Assembly: GCA_037039925.1 (NCBI GenBank)
Contig: JAXRKP010000011.1
Span: 179,501 to 243,500, forward strand
From: Doris montereyensis
Taxonomy: Eukaryota; Mollusca; Gastropoda; Nudibranchia; Dorididae
Reading direction: 5' to 3'
DNA: 64,000 nucleotides
The translations under genes and the position numbers were made by a program. Positions within the stretch are counted from its first letter, which is position 1; every line of letters begins with the position of its first letter. A model generated the notes under the pieces. The model searched no databases. It worked only from the letters and a program-made list of their open reading frames with translations, and had not been told where the DNA came from. Shown here piece after piece: positions 63,880 through 64,000 of the stretch.

Positions 63880-64000
63880 TCAACTGTAGCATAAAGACAG
63901 TGCTGAGCAAAGAGTTGTAGCATAAAGACAATGCTGAGTAAAGAGTTGTAGCATAGAGATAATGCTGAGTAAAGAGTTGTAGCATAAAGACAGTGCTGAG
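63880..64000. repeat. 31-bp minisatellite reaching the window edge
   Basis: Four units of 'gtagcataaagacagtgctg' + 'agcaaagagtt', with transitions between copies. It is cut by the window end. Confidence 0.9.

Overview
The window is animal nuclear DNA from an invertebrate. It is AT-rich and its genes are split by long introns. It contains four conserved multi-exon protein genes embedded in a dense mix of non-LTR retrotransposon copies, tRNA-derived SINEs, foldback and TIR elements, minisatellites and microsatellites. Clusters of a CTAGAT/AGATCT motif, long (GA)n runs, (ATT)n-tailed repeats and an RTE-like LINE fit a lophotrochozoan, perhaps a gastropod mollusc. That placement is an inference, not a measurement.

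Layout: (1) 1-5960 has no recognisable gene, only simple repeats and dispersed elements. (2) 5962-13425, plus strand: AAR2, the U5 snRNP assembly factor, in four coding exons. (3) 13834-15165: an RTE-like LINE lying just past the AAR2 poly(A) signal. (4) 18893-30780, minus strand: a BTBD1/BTBD2 orthologue (BTB-BACK-PHR) in six coding exons, tail-to-tail with AAR2. Its introns hold a 37-bp minisatellite, a 977-bp TIR transposon and a ~2.1-kb giant palindrome. (5) 30.8-38.0 kb: a head-to-head intergenic region with a rearranged LINE on the minus strand. (6) 38070-56965, plus strand: a compact PARP6/PARP8-type mono-ADP-ribosyltransferase in 18 coding exons. (7) 58185-59541: another LINE copy. (8) 61073-63785, minus strand: the last three exons of a conserved gene I could not name, tail-to-tail with the PARP gene.

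The genes are housekeeping or regulatory genes (splicing, Cul3-type ubiquitin adaptor, ADP-ribosylation) and do not form a pathway. The most unusual structural feature is that splice-site segments have been tandemly copied. A 59-bp unit made of the end of an intron plus the first 37 bases of a PARP exon occurs 14 times in a row, and only the last copy is the complete exon. In AAR2 a ~37-bp unit carrying the 3' splice site occurs about eight times and ends exactly at the exon. Smaller two-copy versions lie at another PARP exon and at a BTBD2 acceptor.

All four genes need single-base frame corrections, several of them in mononucleotide runs. Unpolished assembly error is the simplest explanation, and protein models from this sequence should be treated accordingly.
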